In this document: one piece after another, positions 26,897 to 37,300 of the stretch | Layout of the letters: every line of letters begins with the position of its first letter | Numbering within the stretch: the stretch's first letter is position 1 | Position numbers and translations under genes: made by a program | Assembly (NCBI GenBank): GCA_024280395.1 | Contig: JAJRQG010000020.1 | Coordinates: 27,956 to 91,955, forward strand | Reading direction: 5' to 3' | DNA: 64,000 bases | DNA from: Gammaproteobacteria bacterium | Lineage (GTDB): Bacteria; Pseudomonadota; Gammaproteobacteria; Xanthomonadales; Marinicellaceae | The notes under the pieces: generated by a model | Databases searched by the model: none | The model's input: only the letters and a program-made list of their open reading frames with translations | Told to the model about the DNA's origin: nothing

Positions 26897-27994
26897 ATGA
26901 AAACAAACAGAATAATGTCAACAGCAGGTGTTTGTCCAAAAAACGCCACAAAATTAAGAAGTTATTGTAACTTGATGCAGAGCAGTTTAGATGACAAATG
27001 GCTGTTTGCAGATGACTTTGTTGAAAGCCATGTTTGTGTAATAATCGACGATTATTTAAACAATATGGACAAAGACAAAATGAATATGTCACAAGTGATG
27101 ATTGTCATTAATCAGTCCAATAAGCCTTTAAATCACAAATATCAAATTTCACTCCCTTTAAATGCAGCTAAAATTAAAAATATTTTAAATCGCATCTCTG
27201 AAGAGAGTAAATTTACACCATTAAATTTAACCAAGACTGAATCAAAAACTGTGGTTAATAAATTCAAATCTGCTTTTTCAAAAATTCGTAAAAATTTCTT
27301 TGGCAATCGTGGAAGAAAGATGGCTGCATTAAAACAAACCAACCGGGACCAATTTATTTCAAGAATCACAAAAAAAATCAATCCAAATATTACACCGTCA
27401 ATTAAGATAGTATTGTTAGGAAGCCCAGGCTCTGGTAAGACAACTGCTATTCAATCTGCAAGTCATGGAAAGGCATTAAATTCAGATGTTTCGGCGACTG
27501 ACTCAGTAGCAAATGATAAAGCAAAAACCACAGTGGGAATAGATTATGCAGACATCCTTATTCCTGATGATATAGGAATAATGAATAAAAAAATAACACT
27601 TTTTGGCACTCCTGGACAAATCAAATTTAACTTTATATGGGATGTTGTTGGTAAGACAGCGGATGCGTTTATTATTTTATTGGATTTATCACGTCCAGAG
27701 CCATTATCCTATTTGAAATTTTATCAAAGATTTTTACGTGATGAGTTAGGTAAGGACTCACAAGTCTTTTGTGCTTTGACACACAGTGAAAAATACCCTG
27801 GTGATCTCAATAGTTTCATGGATTGCATAGAAAGTGAATTCCAGAAGCTCAAAGGTGTTTACAAAATTGATGCCAGGAAAACCGATGACATAACTATTTT
27901 ATTGAGCGATATTTACCCGCAAATCATATCCCATAAAAAGAGTATTCTTACATCAAAAGAACATTTATCTTTACTTAAACTTAAGCAAGGATAA
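26897..27994 (+). CDS. CvnD-like (COG2229) small GTPase with extra N-terminal domain
   Basis: The protein has 365 residues. The C-terminal part is a Ras-like GTPase: G1 GSPGSGKT (about 175-182), a TVGIDYADILI switch region, LFGTPGQIKF in place of DTAGQ (typical of COG2229/CvnD), FIILLDLSRPEPLSYL, ALTHSEK at the G4 position (canonical NKXD not kept) and IDARK as G5. Residues 1-110 form a separate domain (STAGVCP, YCNLMQSSLDDKW, DDFVESHV) shared with the protein at 37402-38391 and unknown to me. A Roadblock gene starts 3 nt downstream, the usual GTPase/GAP pairing. The role is inferred to be a cytoplasmic polarity or signalling switch. Confidence 0.82.
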   Translation: MKTNRIMSTAGVCPKNATKLRSYCNLMQSSLDDKWLFADDFVESHVCVIIDDYLNNMDKDKMNMSQVMIVINQSNKPLNHKYQISLPLNAAKIKNILNRISEESKFTPLNLTKTESKTVVNKFKSAFSKIRKNFFGNRGRKMAALKQTNRDQFISRITKKINPNITPSIKIVLLGSPGSGKTTAIQSASHGKALNSDVSATDSVANDKAKTTVGIDYADILIPDDIGIMNKKITLFGTPGQIKFNFIWDVVGKTADAFIILLDLSRPEPLSYLKFYQRFLRDELGKDSQVFCALTHSEKYPGDLNSFMDCIESEFQKLKGVYKIDARKTDDITILLSDIYPQIISHKKSILTSKEHLSLLKLKQG

Positions 27995-27997
27995 ATT

Positions 27998-28392
27998 ATG
28001 TCAGAAAGAGATTTACTGGATGAGTTGCAAGACTCATTAGATGGTTACTTGGGCAGTGTTAATGGCTCACAATCTATATTCATTGCCACCTTGGATGGAC
28101 ATTTGTTGGTAGAAAAAAACCGCAACATACATCCTGTAGATCAGTTAGTGCCTATGGCTGGTTCTGTATTGGGTATTTCTGAAACGTTGTCGAGTCAATT
28201 ATTACAACAAAAGTTATTAGACAACATCATCATCATGGAAAAGCACATATTGGGTTTATTCAAATACAAGACAAAGAAGATTCGTTGTTTTTGGGTGTCA
28301 TATGTGATCGTTTAACAAATTTAGGTAAAATGATTAACTTTGCTAAACTAACCATAAAAGATATCAATAAAATCCTTGTTGAGCTGTCATAA
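27998..28392 (+). CDS. Roadblock/LC7 protein split by a -1 frame change
   Basis: The zero frame stops at 28313-28315, giving 105 residues whose last third does not look like a Roadblock protein. From 28258 the -1 frame continues as IQIQDKEDSLFLGVICDR to a TAA at 28390-28392, giving the expected Roadblock length of about 131 residues and the expected final strand and helix. The frames join at G GGT TTA (28252-28258), phased exactly like an X XXY YYZ slippery heptamer. Either this is programmed -1 frameshifting, or the gene is a recent one-base mutant, or the base is a sequencing error. The gene follows the GTPase gene by 3 nt, so it probably encodes that GTPase's own Roadblock partner. Confidence 0.7.
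28252..28258 (+). other. Candidate -1 slippery heptamer GGGTTTA
   Basis: In the reading frame the bases fall as G GGT TTA, so tRNAs on GGT and TTA could re-pair on GGG and TTT one base back. Nine bases downstream a weak 7-bp stem (28268-28274 with 28285-28291, one G-U pair, 10-nt loop) is possible. The stem is poor, so a programmed event is unproven. Confidence 0.4.
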
Positions 28393-28412
28393 GTTTAACA
28401 ACTTAAGTATAT

Positions 28413-30059
28413 TCATTCTACACTTTTAACGACCTTGTATAAAAACCAAGAAGTTAAGACTGTACTCGACCATGCAGGTAGAGATAGTCCAAACGAATGA
28501 GTTGCGGATGATTCTAACGCATATAAAACAGCCGTAACAATGGCAAATCCTGACGCCAAAATAGCATAGCTTTTCTTGTTTTCTCGTTGCTGATCAAGCT
28601 TAACATCTTTGGCTTGTTCTATTTGTTGGAGCTTAGAAAGAGGTCTAGTTTTAAGGCTTAACAACTCATGAACCAATTGTGGTATTTCACTGGTTTGTTC
28701 TAACCACTTTGGCAAGTTTTTCTTAATCGTGTCAAAAGCACCATCAACACCATAATTTTTCTTCATGATACTGGCCAGTACAGGTTTGGAGGTTTGCCAA
28801 ATATCCAATTCAGGATAAAGCTGACGGCCCAACCCTTCAATATTCAACAATGTTTTCTGTAGCAAAATAAATTCTGGCTGTATAACCAATTGAAACTTGC
28901 GGGCCATTTCAAATGTTTTGAGCATTACCTCGCCAAAAGATATTTCGCTTATTGGGCGAGAAAAATAAGGTTCACAAATGGTTCTTGTGGCAGATTCCAA
29001 CTCATCCACACGGGTATCAGCAGGAACCCAACCTGCTTCAATGTGCAATTCTGCAATACGGCGATAATCTTGATTAAAAAATGCCATAAAATTATTGGCT
29101 AAATCCAGTTTATGGCCTTTGGGCAATGAACCGCATATACCAAAGTCCAATAAAATGATTTGTGGGTTTTCTGGGTTGGCTGGATTGACAAATATATTGC
29201 CCGGGTGCATATCTGCATGGAAAAAATTGTCTCGAAATACCTGTGTATAAAACAACCTTAATCCTTTTTCTGCCAATACTTGTAAGTTAATATTCGCAGT
29301 TTTCAACTTTTCGAATTGCCCAATAGGAATGGCATAAACCCGTTCCATCACCATCACTTTTTCTTTACAAAACTCCCAATATATCTCAGGGATGTATAAA
29401 TCTTCTGAGTTTAAGAAATTCTTGCGCAATACTGATGCATTGGCTGCTTCTCGTTGCAAATCCAATTCATCATAAATGGTTTTTTCAAATTCTGCGACTA
29501 TTTCAACAGGATCAACTTGCACACCAGGATTACCAAATGTACGGGCAAGCTTTGCCACTGAACGCATCAACTCCAAATCCCTCTTAACCATCTTTTTAAT
29601 GCCTGGACGCAAAACTTTGATGACCACTTCTCGACCATCTTTTAGTTCTGCCGCATGTACTTGAGCCACCGATGCTGATGCCAATGGTATTTCATCGATA
29701 GAGTTAAATATTTCATCCAAAGGTTGATCAAGTTGCTCTTCAATAAACTCCCGCGCGTCTTTCCATGCAAAAGGCTCAACGTCATCTTGCAACTTCGATA
29801 ACTCTTTAGTGATATCCGAAGGAATCATATCGGGACGTGTTGATAAAACCTGTCCGAATTTAACAAAAATCGGGCCCAATGATTCCAAGGCTTTGCGTAA
29901 TTTTTCAGGGTCGCTTTTACACTGTTTTCCTTTTAATGCCAATGGCGATAACAAACGCAATAAATGGATACGTTTTTTGCGTTTGTTCTTTGGCAAAATA
30001 TCTTTGACCCGATAATTGGCAAAAGTATGTAGGATTTTAGTTAAACGAAATAAATTCAT
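28413..30059 (-). CDS. ubiB: UbiB, atypical kinase-like ubiquinone biosynthesis factor
   Basis: The 548-residue ABC1/UbiB family protein has the KFGQ signature region (FVKFGQVLSTRPD), the Ala-rich loop ASASVAQVHAAEL, HADMHPGNIF and LDFGICGSLP. Two hydrophobic helices close the C terminus (about 495-545). UbiB supports ubiquinone synthesis at the inner membrane, probably by ATP-driven handling of lipophilic intermediates. It overlaps ubiJ by 4 nt and is the last gene of the ubiE-ubiJ-ubiB unit, the standard gammaproteobacterial order. Confidence 0.95.
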   Translation of the reverse strand: MNLFRLTKILHTFANYRVKDILPKNKRKKRIHLLRLLSPLALKGKQCKSDPEKLRKALESLGPIFVKFGQVLSTRPDMIPSDITKELSKLQDDVEPFAWKDAREFIEEQLDQPLDEIFNSIDEIPLASASVAQVHAAELKDGREVVIKVLRPGIKKMVKRDLELMRSVAKLARTFGNPGVQVDPVEIVAEFEKTIYDELDLQREAANASVLRKNFLNSEDLYIPEIYWEFCKEKVMVMERVYAIPIGQFEKLKTANINLQVLAEKGLRLFYTQVFRDNFFHADMHPGNIFVNPANPENPQIILLDFGICGSLPKGHKLDLANNFMAFFNQDYRRIAELHIEAGWVPADTRVDELESATRTICEPYFSRPISEISFGEVMLKTFEMARKFQLVIQPEFILLQKTLLNIEGLGRQLYPELDIWQTSKPVLASIMKKNYGVDGAFDTIKKNLPKWLEQTSEIPQLVHELLSLKTRPLSKLQQIEQAKDVKLDQQRENKKSYAILASGFAIVTAVLYALESSATHSFGLSLPAWSSTVLTSWFLYKVVKSVE

Positions 30060-30694
30060 ACTTTACTTTGTTTCAATACATTGATTTGCTGTTCCAGTCT
30101 TGCTGTATCGGCTTTCAAGTCATCCACATCATCTAGAAAGTCTTCCATTTCTGATGGTGCAATTAAATCTCTTGATTCTTCGACCAAATATTCACTGGTA
30201 TTATCAATCATCGAACTTTTGAATCGTTGCCCAAAGTCTAACAGGCCTTTTGCAATATTTGAAGCTCTTACGCCCATGCCATCACCCAACAGATCACACC
30301 ATGCTTCTTCCCAATCGGGTTTAATATTTTTCATCCATTTGGCAAAAAATTGCCCTGTATTGGCATCTCCAAATATTTCAACATTCTTTATTCCAGAAAT
30401 GGGTTCATCGGCACTCATAGCAAATAATGATATTGGTGTGCCTTTTATGGTGGTATCTACGTCTCCAACATGTAATTTATCAATTGTAATTTTCCTGTCA
30501 TTGATCTCGATATAAAATTCAAAAGGTGTAGAGAGCAATTCAACTTGAATAACCTTTTTATCAAAAGCATCCAATTTTTTTACCGAGACCAAGTCATAGG
30601 ATAGGCTTTTATTCATGGCTTTATTAACAGACTTAAGGATGAAGTTTTCAAACCAAGTATTGTTGTTTTCTTGTTTTAAATTTTCTGCGTTCAT
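30056..30694 (-). CDS. ubiJ: UbiJ, SCP2-domain accessory factor
   Basis: The 212-residue protein has an SCP2-like lipid-binding domain in its first 110 residues (DRKITIDKLHVGDVDTTI, KGTPISLFAM) and a C-terminal coiled coil (about 175-210, DDLKADTARLEQQINVLK). UbiJ organises the late ubiquinone enzymes in a soluble complex. It overlaps both neighbours by 4 nt (ubiE upstream, ubiB downstream). Length matches E. coli UbiJ (201 residues). Confidence 0.92.
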   Translation of the reverse strand: MNAENLKQENNNTWFENFILKSVNKAMNKSLSYDLVSVKKLDAFDKKVIQVELLSTPFEFYIEINDRKITIDKLHVGDVDTTIKGTPISLFAMSADEPISGIKNVEIFGDANTGQFFAKWMKNIKPDWEEAWCDLLGDGMGVRASNIAKGLLDFGQRFKSSMIDNTSEYLVEESRDLIAPSEMEDFLDDVDDLKADTARLEQQINVLKQSKV

Positions 30695-31446
30695 GTTTTA
30701 TATCCGGTGTGAATAGCAACAATGCCACCACTCATATTTTCAACTTTGCACAACTCAAAACCAGCAATTTCTAACATGTCCTTGAGTTTATCTTGATTGG
30801 GATGCTTGCGAATAGATTCTGCTAAATATTGATAGGAATCGCGGTCTTTGGCAATAATTTCACCAATTTCTGGCAAGATTTTAAACGAATAAAAATCATA
30901 TATCTTGGCTAAAAACTTTAAATTCACTTGGGTAAATTCAAGAACCATCAGCTTTCCACCAGGCTTTAACACACGATTCATATCATTCAAGGCTTTTTGT
31001 TGATCCGTCACATTGCGCAAACCAAATGCCATGGTGATTAAATCAAAGGTATCGTCTTCAAACGGCAATTCCTCGGCATTCATCTGTTGTGTCGTGACCA
31101 ATCCATACAAACCGGCATCAATCAACCTGTCTTTACCCACATCTAACATGCCCTGATTAATATCACCTACAATGATATGTCCGGACTTTGTTACTTTGGG
31201 AGCCAATAGTTTTGCAATGTCTCCTGTTCCACCCGCCAAATCTAAAACCTTGGCACCTTTTTCAATACCGCTGGTTAGTACAAAATGTCTTTTCCACAAC
31301 CTATGTACGCCCATAGACATAAAGTCATTCATGATGTCATACTTGGCTGCAACTGAAGTAAATACTTCACCAACCATCTTAACTTTGTCTTCTGTGGCTA
31401 CCGTTTTGTAGCCAAAATGAGTGGTTTTTTGCGTAGATTCATTCAT
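30691..31446 (-). CDS. ubiE: UbiE, demethylmenaquinone/2-methoxy-6-polyprenyl-1,4-benzoquinol methyltransferase
   Basis: The 251-residue class I SAM methyltransferase has the UbiE signatures YDIMNDFMSMGVHRLWK, VLDLAGGTGDIA (SAM-binding loop) and LRNVTDQQKALNDMNRVLKPGG. It carries out the C-methylation step of ubiquinone (and menaquinone) synthesis. The length equals that of E. coli UbiE (251). It overlaps ubiJ by 4 nt and follows the dehydrogenase gene by 3 nt. Confidence 0.95.
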   Translation of the reverse strand: MNESTQKTTHFGYKTVATEDKVKMVGEVFTSVAAKYDIMNDFMSMGVHRLWKRHFVLTSGIEKGAKVLDLAGGTGDIAKLLAPKVTKSGHIIVGDINQGMLDVGKDRLIDAGLYGLVTTQQMNAEELPFEDDTFDLITMAFGLRNVTDQQKALNDMNRVLKPGGKLMVLEFTQVNLKFLAKIYDFYSFKILPEIGEIIAKDRDSYQYLAESIRKHPNQDKLKDMLEIAGFELCKVENMSGGIVAIHTGYKT

Positions 31447-31449
31447 AGC

Positions 31450-32364
31450 TTATTCTTCTGTGTTTGCTTCTTTATCATTGTGGAATTGTTCGCGCTTAAT
31501 CTTTATTAATGCAGAAATATCCAAGTCACCATCACCTACATCCAATAACTCACCGTATTCTTTGATGCCTCGGTTAACAATTTGTGATTCTTCATTTTCT
31601 TTCTCCAACGAATCTCGAATAATTTTTAAATCCTTGTGCAACAAAGACAGTTTAAATCCTTTTACAAATTCATTCCTGGTCATGGTAATACCACGCTTAT
31701 CCAAAAACCAATTGCCCGCAGCACCTGCTGACAAGACTTCGATTACTTTTTCCATCGGCAGATTGCATTTTTCAGCATATGCCAAAGATTCGGTCACTGC
31801 TTGGGCCACACCTGCTACCAACACCTGGTTAACAGCCTTGGTGGCTTGCCCTTGACCCACTTTACCCATATACGTGACTTGTGATCCAATAGAATGAAAT
31901 AAATCATCAGCCCGTTTATAGGTCTTAAAATCGGCTCCTACCATAACTGACAATGTGCCATTTTTGGCGCCTTCTACACCGCCAGAAATAGGTGCATCCA
32001 TAAAACCTATTGCGGATTTAGCCAAGTCTTCGGCAATAGATTTTGCTGTTTCTGCACTAACTGTAGAACAGTCTATGACCACAGATCCAGGATTTAACTT
32101 GCCTTTAAATTCATCAACAATATCCAGCAAATCTTGATCTGCTGATACGCATGTCAATACACAATCAGCTTGAGTATATAATTGTTCATCATCCTCAAAC
32201 TCTGTCAAGTTCAATTCATTGATTATTCCTGTAGCCACACCACTGGTGCGATTTCTTACGCCCAACAACAAACCATGTTCATGAAGGTTTCGTGCAATCG
32301 GTCGGCCCATTGCACCTAAGCCATAGACCACAACGTTCTTTAATAAAGGTAACTTGGTTGTCAT
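31450..32364 (-). CDS. NAD(P)-dependent beta-hydroxyacid dehydrogenase family oxidoreductase
   Basis: The 304-residue protein has an N-terminal Rossmann fold (VVYGLGAMGRPIA), the family DAPISGGVEGAKNGTL segment and the catalytic-Lys segment GQGQATKAVNQ. It is related to 3-hydroxyisobutyrate dehydrogenase, tartronate semialdehyde reductase and GLYR-type reductases; which substrate is used cannot be read. It stands first in a tight unit with ubiE-ubiJ-ubiB (3-nt spacing). I know of no ubiquinone step for it, so co-transcription may be incidental. Confidence 0.85.
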   Translation of the reverse strand: MTTKLPLLKNVVVYGLGAMGRPIARNLHEHGLLLGVRNRTSGVATGIINELNLTEFEDDEQLYTQADCVLTCVSADQDLLDIVDEFKGKLNPGSVVIDCSTVSAETAKSIAEDLAKSAIGFMDAPISGGVEGAKNGTLSVMVGADFKTYKRADDLFHSIGSQVTYMGKVGQGQATKAVNQVLVAGVAQAVTESLAYAEKCNLPMEKVIEVLSAGAAGNWFLDKRGITMTRNEFVKGFKLSLLHKDLKIIRDSLEKENEESQIVNRGIKEYGELLDVGDGDLDISALIKIKREQFHNDKEANTEE

Positions 32365-32439
32365 ATTTATGATATATTTTTGATTTAACGCTCGCTATTA
32401 TAACTTTTTGAGAAAATTTATTCTAAATCATTTGTAAAA

Positions 32440-33282
32440 CTATTGATATCTTCTGCTACTTCCCACCATTTCCGAGGCTTCCATGATAATCATCAATGCA
32501 TCTTTATCGATACCCAACACCAATTCTCTTAGCTGAATAATACTTTTGACATTAATGACAACAAAAACAATTGATTTATCGTGCTCTCTGGATAAATTCT
32601 GCCCAGAAACAATGGTTCCATCACGGTCTAATTCGTTTCTAATCGCCATTGAAATTTCATCGGTTTTTTCTGAAACTATATTCACTAATTTTTCTGAAAT
32701 CCCACCCACTACAATCTTATCAATCACAATTGAGGAAACATAAATACTGATAATGCTCCACAACACGCCTTCAAAATTCTTGAAAATAATACCGACACTG
32801 ATAATAATGATGGCATCTAAAATCATAATGACACTGCCTGGTTTTAATTGTGTTTTACTGGCTATGATTCTGGCAATAATGGTAGTTCCACCAGCCGATG
32901 CATTGGCTTTTAAAACTAACCCAATGCCTAAACCTACACAAACTCCACCATACAATGTGGCAATCAGCAAACTCTTAATAACTGGAAAATCAACATAATA
33001 AACCAGTAAATCCACCATAATTGACGTGACCAACATGGCATAAATGGTTCTGATGGCAAAACTAGTCTTCAAATAACCTTTGCCCAAAATAAGCAAAGGT
33101 ATGTTTATCGCCAACATAGCTTTACCAATGGAAATATCTGTTAAATAATGAGCGAGCAAACCCAAACCAGGAGTACCGCCCGTGATTATCTTTGCGGGAT
33201 ATAGGAAAAACACCACGCCTGCTGCTAAAAATGATGAACCAATGGTGATTAATATAAAGTTTTTAATTTCTTGTTTATTCAT
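32440..33282 (-). CDS. YitT family membrane protein (DUF161 plus DUF2179)
   Basis: The 280-residue protein has five to six hydrophobic helices in the first 190 residues, including GGTPGLGLLAHYL and LKANASAGGTTIIA, typical of the YitT/DUF161 repeat. The C-terminal soluble domain (about 200-275), with DRDGTIVSGQNLS and VVINVKSIIQL, is a DUF2179 ferredoxin-like fold. The transported or sensed compound of the family is not known. It stands alone between a hydroxyacid dehydrogenase and an HTH regulator gene. Confidence 0.88.
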   Translation of the reverse strand: MNKQEIKNFILITIGSSFLAAGVVFFLYPAKIITGGTPGLGLLAHYLTDISIGKAMLAINIPLLILGKGYLKTSFAIRTIYAMLVTSIMVDLLVYYVDFPVIKSLLIATLYGGVCVGLGIGLVLKANASAGGTTIIARIIASKTQLKPGSVIMILDAIIIISVGIIFKNFEGVLWSIISIYVSSIVIDKIVVGGISEKLVNIVSEKTDEISMAIRNELDRDGTIVSGQNLSREHDKSIVFVVINVKSIIQLRELVLGIDKDALMIIMEASEMVGSSRRYQ

Positions 33283-33398
33283 TCAATGAAACCGTTTAGT
33301 ATATTTTGATGTTGATATTATAAGACATATCCAAATATGTGTTTGACCTGAGTCAAAAATTAGCCTGATTGCATTTTATTTAGTTAAATCAAATCAAA

Positions 33399-33430
33399 TC
33401 AAAAGGCACTCCCACAAGAATCCCTTTTGA
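33399..33430 (-). terminator. Terminator after the HTH regulator gene
   Basis: An 8-bp stem (TCAAAAGG at 33399-33406, CCTTTTGA at 33423-33430) is followed, on the minus strand, by a T-rich TTTGATTTGATTT run made of three TTTGA-type repeats. It lies just past the stop at 33441. Confidence 0.5.
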
Positions 33431-33440
33431 AAAGAAGTTA

Positions 33441-34190
33441 TTACAGCTTAAATCGCTTATTGAATGAAAAGGTCATGAAACCAGAAACCAACAGCATAAC
33501 TCCAATAATAAGTATAAACAAATTGATTTGTACATTAACAAACTGAATCTTTTCCTTAAAAGCATAGTATCTTCTGCCCTTTCCACCATCTACTATTTCA
33601 ATAAAAAAATTTCCTTTGTTAATATCCAGGCTTTTATATACAACATTAAAACGTTCTTTCATACTTGAAATTCTCTCATCTTTTTCTTTGGTACTTTCTC
33701 CATATTCTCTTAACCATATATTACTATATTGTAAATCACTTTCATCTGGTTTAATAACACCCTTTGATTGATACTTATAGCTAGTATGTGGATAACTTAA
33801 GCCAATGAAGCCAAGAACTATGGAACCTATTCCCGTTACAATAAAAAAAGCAGCTATTATGAATCTTTTTTTCAAAGCTGACTCTCTTTTTTCTTTTAAC
33901 ACAGCATATTCTGCAGCAATTTCAGGTATATGTGATAATTTTCCTTCAACATAAGACTGGCTTAAACTGTTAATCAACTCCATACCAGTGCAATCCAACA
34001 CCATAGATATGCGATTAATAATATCAAATGATGGAACGGCCTTATCGTTCTCTAATTTTGAAAGATACGATTGCTCTATGCCTGCTTTTTGTGCCAATTC
34101 TGGTTGAGTTAACTCCTTTTCTGTTCTAAGTAATTTAATTTTTTCGCCTAACTTCATATTTTTATCTCTGTGGTTATAATGAGCCTCCAT
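33441..34190 (-). CDS. XRE-type HTH regulator with two membrane helices
   Basis: The 249-residue protein (237 if it starts at the in-frame ATG at 34154, giving MKLGEKIKLLR) has a clear XRE helix-turn-helix in its first 70 residues (LTQPELAQKAGIEQSYLSKLEN). Two transmembrane helices follow (about 110-132 and 220-243) with a periplasmic loop of about 85 residues between them. The DNA-binding domain should therefore be tethered at the inner membrane, with a periplasmic part able to sense the envelope. No target operator can be named. The next gene is the divergently unrelated VIT/vWA gene upstream on the same strand. Confidence 0.82.
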   Translation of the reverse strand: MEAHYNHRDKNMKLGEKIKLLRTEKELTQPELAQKAGIEQSYLSKLENDKAVPSFDIINRISMVLDCTGMELINSLSQSYVEGKLSHIPEIAAEYAVLKEKRESALKKRFIIAAFFIVTGIGSIVLGFIGLSYPHTSYKYQSKGVIKPDESDLQYSNIWLREYGESTKEKDERISSMKERFNVVYKSLDINKGNFFIEIVDGGKGRRYYAFKEKIQFVNVQINLFILIIGVMLLVSGFMTFSFNKRFKL

Positions 34191-34300
34191 TCTTGTTGAG
34201 AATAATAGGAATAGACAGTTGAATATTCGGTAATATTTAAGAATATTAGGAATTCAAACGGTATTATTGATCATAATGTTACAGATTGAACCAATTATAA

Positions 34301-37300
34301 CTATTTTTTGTAATTAATGGTACCAACCAAATAATCTTCACCGGCATTTTCTAACCGCAAACTCATGGTCTGTTTTTGTTGGTTCTCTCTACCATAATTG
34401 GTAAACACATCAACATAAAGCGTGGTCGCACCAGAAAGTTCGGGTGAGTTATTCCCGTAAAAATGTACTTTAACTGTATAATCACCCACAGGTGCCCGAT
34501 GAATAAGGTACTCTTCTGGTCCATAGCCACCTGTAAAATCTTCGTGGAACATTCCACCTACTCCTGAAAGCACCTTGTTATAAGTAACTTTTTCACCACT
34601 GGGTTCTATTACCCATAAATCAATGTCGGTCATATCGCTATCCCAACCCAAGACTATGCGTACATCCACATCCAATAAAGCAATTAATTTTTCATCAATA
34701 TAAGAGTAATCAATATTAAATTTATGCAATTGTGGAATCATTTGATTGATCTCCATCAATACTGTCACTTCAATGCCATTAAATCTATCCCATTTTGTGG
34801 TAATCACCTTATACAATAACTCTATGCCTTCTTGATAATCCTTGTTGCTGTCAGATGATGTGTTATTAACCACCCTCTGTTGCAGAGCCAAAGCCAAATC
34901 ACGGTAAGATTGCGGTTCTTCAGGGCGGTCATTCAATACTTTGCGGTAAGCTTGAATACTTAAATCAATATAATCATGCTCTTTAAGTTTCATCGCCATG
35001 GTGCGCAATAGTCGACTGTCTTGAATTTTTAGTTCAGCAATATTGGACAAAATTTGTAAGCCAAAATCTTTCTGTTGATTCTTAAAGAAAAAATTTGCAC
35101 TGTCAAAATAGAAAGCGGGAGAATTGAAGTAATCCCTCTTCAACTGATAATACAAGGCCGATCTTTTTGATTGCTTGGATTTTTTCAAAGCTTTTAAATA
35201 AGGCGTATCTGGGTCCCATTCGCTGATTTTCACTGATGCGGTAAAGTCACTATTCGATTTTTCCTTTTTCATTTCAGGAGCTACACTGGGTGATTCCATC
35301 ATCGCCATTTCTTCCATGTCCTCTGCTCTAATATGAGATCCCGTTGTTACAACTCTGTCTAATGCTACGTCATCATCATAATTAGAACTACTATTTGAGA
35401 CTCTACGCTTTACATTTTTTACTATGATTTTAGGAGGGGCTTTAGGAAAAACTTTATTCCACCAAGTTTTGCGTGTTTCCCACATAGCGATAACTTGTTG
35501 AATTTTATCTTTTTCTATATTGTATTTATTTATTTTGGTTTGTTTTACTTGAGCAAAATAACCATTGCGCATCTGTACTAATGATTTGGGTGGTTCAATT
35601 TCATGCTCAAGATATTGTGCTAAATTCTCTAAGACTATCAAAGAAGTAAAATCACTGACCAAATCATACTTTTGGCTTAAAGAGATGATAGATGCCCTAT
35701 TCTCTTTGGCATTCTTTTCTAAATATAATAAACGCTGTTGTGCCCAAATTAATTCTGGTAATTTATTGTCTACAGCTTTTTGTTTATTAATCTTAACCTT
35801 GATAGATTGTTTAATGACTCCTGAAATACCATAATTAAGGGTTAAACTGACTGTATCAGATAGCAATTGAGCTGTTATAGGTTGCTGATTAGAACTGAGA
35901 TAATAAGGAAATTCTGGTAATTTTTTTACTTGTCCTTTGTTCACAACAATAGAAATCAACTGTGGAACTACTGAACCAATTTGGGCAACTAAATCTTTTG
36001 GCTCTATTTGACTAGACAACTGAAATGATTGCCCATTATTTTGTTCCGCCAACTGTTGTGCATAAGCCGTATTTCCAGACAAATCACTGGTAAACACATA
36101 CATGGGCGCAGAAAGACTGACTTTTTGTTTATTTGAGAAAGTATGTAAACCATCGCTAAACAATAAAATATAATCTGCCTTGCTTGAATTATTAATCTTA
36201 TTTAACTGGGTAAAATTAGTCGCCCCATCGTATTGAACGGCTTCTAACCTTTTCTTCAAATCATTCCATTGACCATTATTAACGACATAATTTTTCTCAA
36301 ATAATAGTTGATTACGCAATAAATACAACTCAACTTCTATATGTTTGTATTTATTGAAAAAGGCTTTCAATAAATCTAACTCTAATTGATGATCCGCTGT
36401 AAAACGTGAATGAGAAGCATCCCAGATCAATTGAATCTTGTTGATTTTATTTGGTTTTGTTGCAGTGCTAGTTAACTTATCTTTCAACTGTGGTTTAATA
36501 GAGAAATAGAATTCATCCGCTGAATTTTTACCCACAATCACTAAATTGTCTGCTAATTTGGGTACTTCAATAGTGATAGGCTTATCAATGGTGAAATCTT
36601 TTTTATTGAATTCAGTCACATAAACATTGTTCCATTGTGAAAAATCCAACCCTTTGAATTGACCAGAAGTGATAATGGGCTTGATTGCCACATTCATAGC
36701 CTGAATTTTCAGACTGAAATCATTGACCAACTGCCCAGACATCAAGGGTATTTGGTAGTCATAAGTATCACCCTGCTGACTCAACAACGATGAAAAGTGT
36801 ATACGAATGGTTCTTTTCTGTTTAGCTGCCAATGGATATATACGTGCCCTAAAAACATTGCCAGCGACTTTCTCAATCAATCCTGGATCAATGCCTTGGC
36901 GTACTATCTTTTCAAAAGTGACACGCGCCTTATTTTTCTCAACAGCCACACCATCAACCATCGCTCCTCCTATGTCCAGTGCATAACCATTGATGCTTGA
37001 ATTTATTGGAATAGGAAAGATAAAATCTGCTGAGACATCTCTATTATTGGGATTGTAGAAGCTTATAATTAGGGTGGTTTGAGCTAAATTACCATATATC
37101 TTACTGTCAACACTAAATGATGAAACCTCAATCTCTTTTTCTATGCGTTTAACTGGCACAATGATGATTGGAGGCAATGGTAGTCTTGGCACTATTGATA
37201 TTTTACGCCCGCAGTCACTCACTACAGAAACAGGTTCTAATGCAATGTCATCATCACACTCTTGGGCATGACTTGAAATACTAGATAATAACGATAAGGC

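Noticed and set aside
33384..33403. AAATC direct repeats as a CRISPR or iteron
   Set aside because: Only three 5-nt units without spacers; they form the T-rich tail of a terminator on the other strand.
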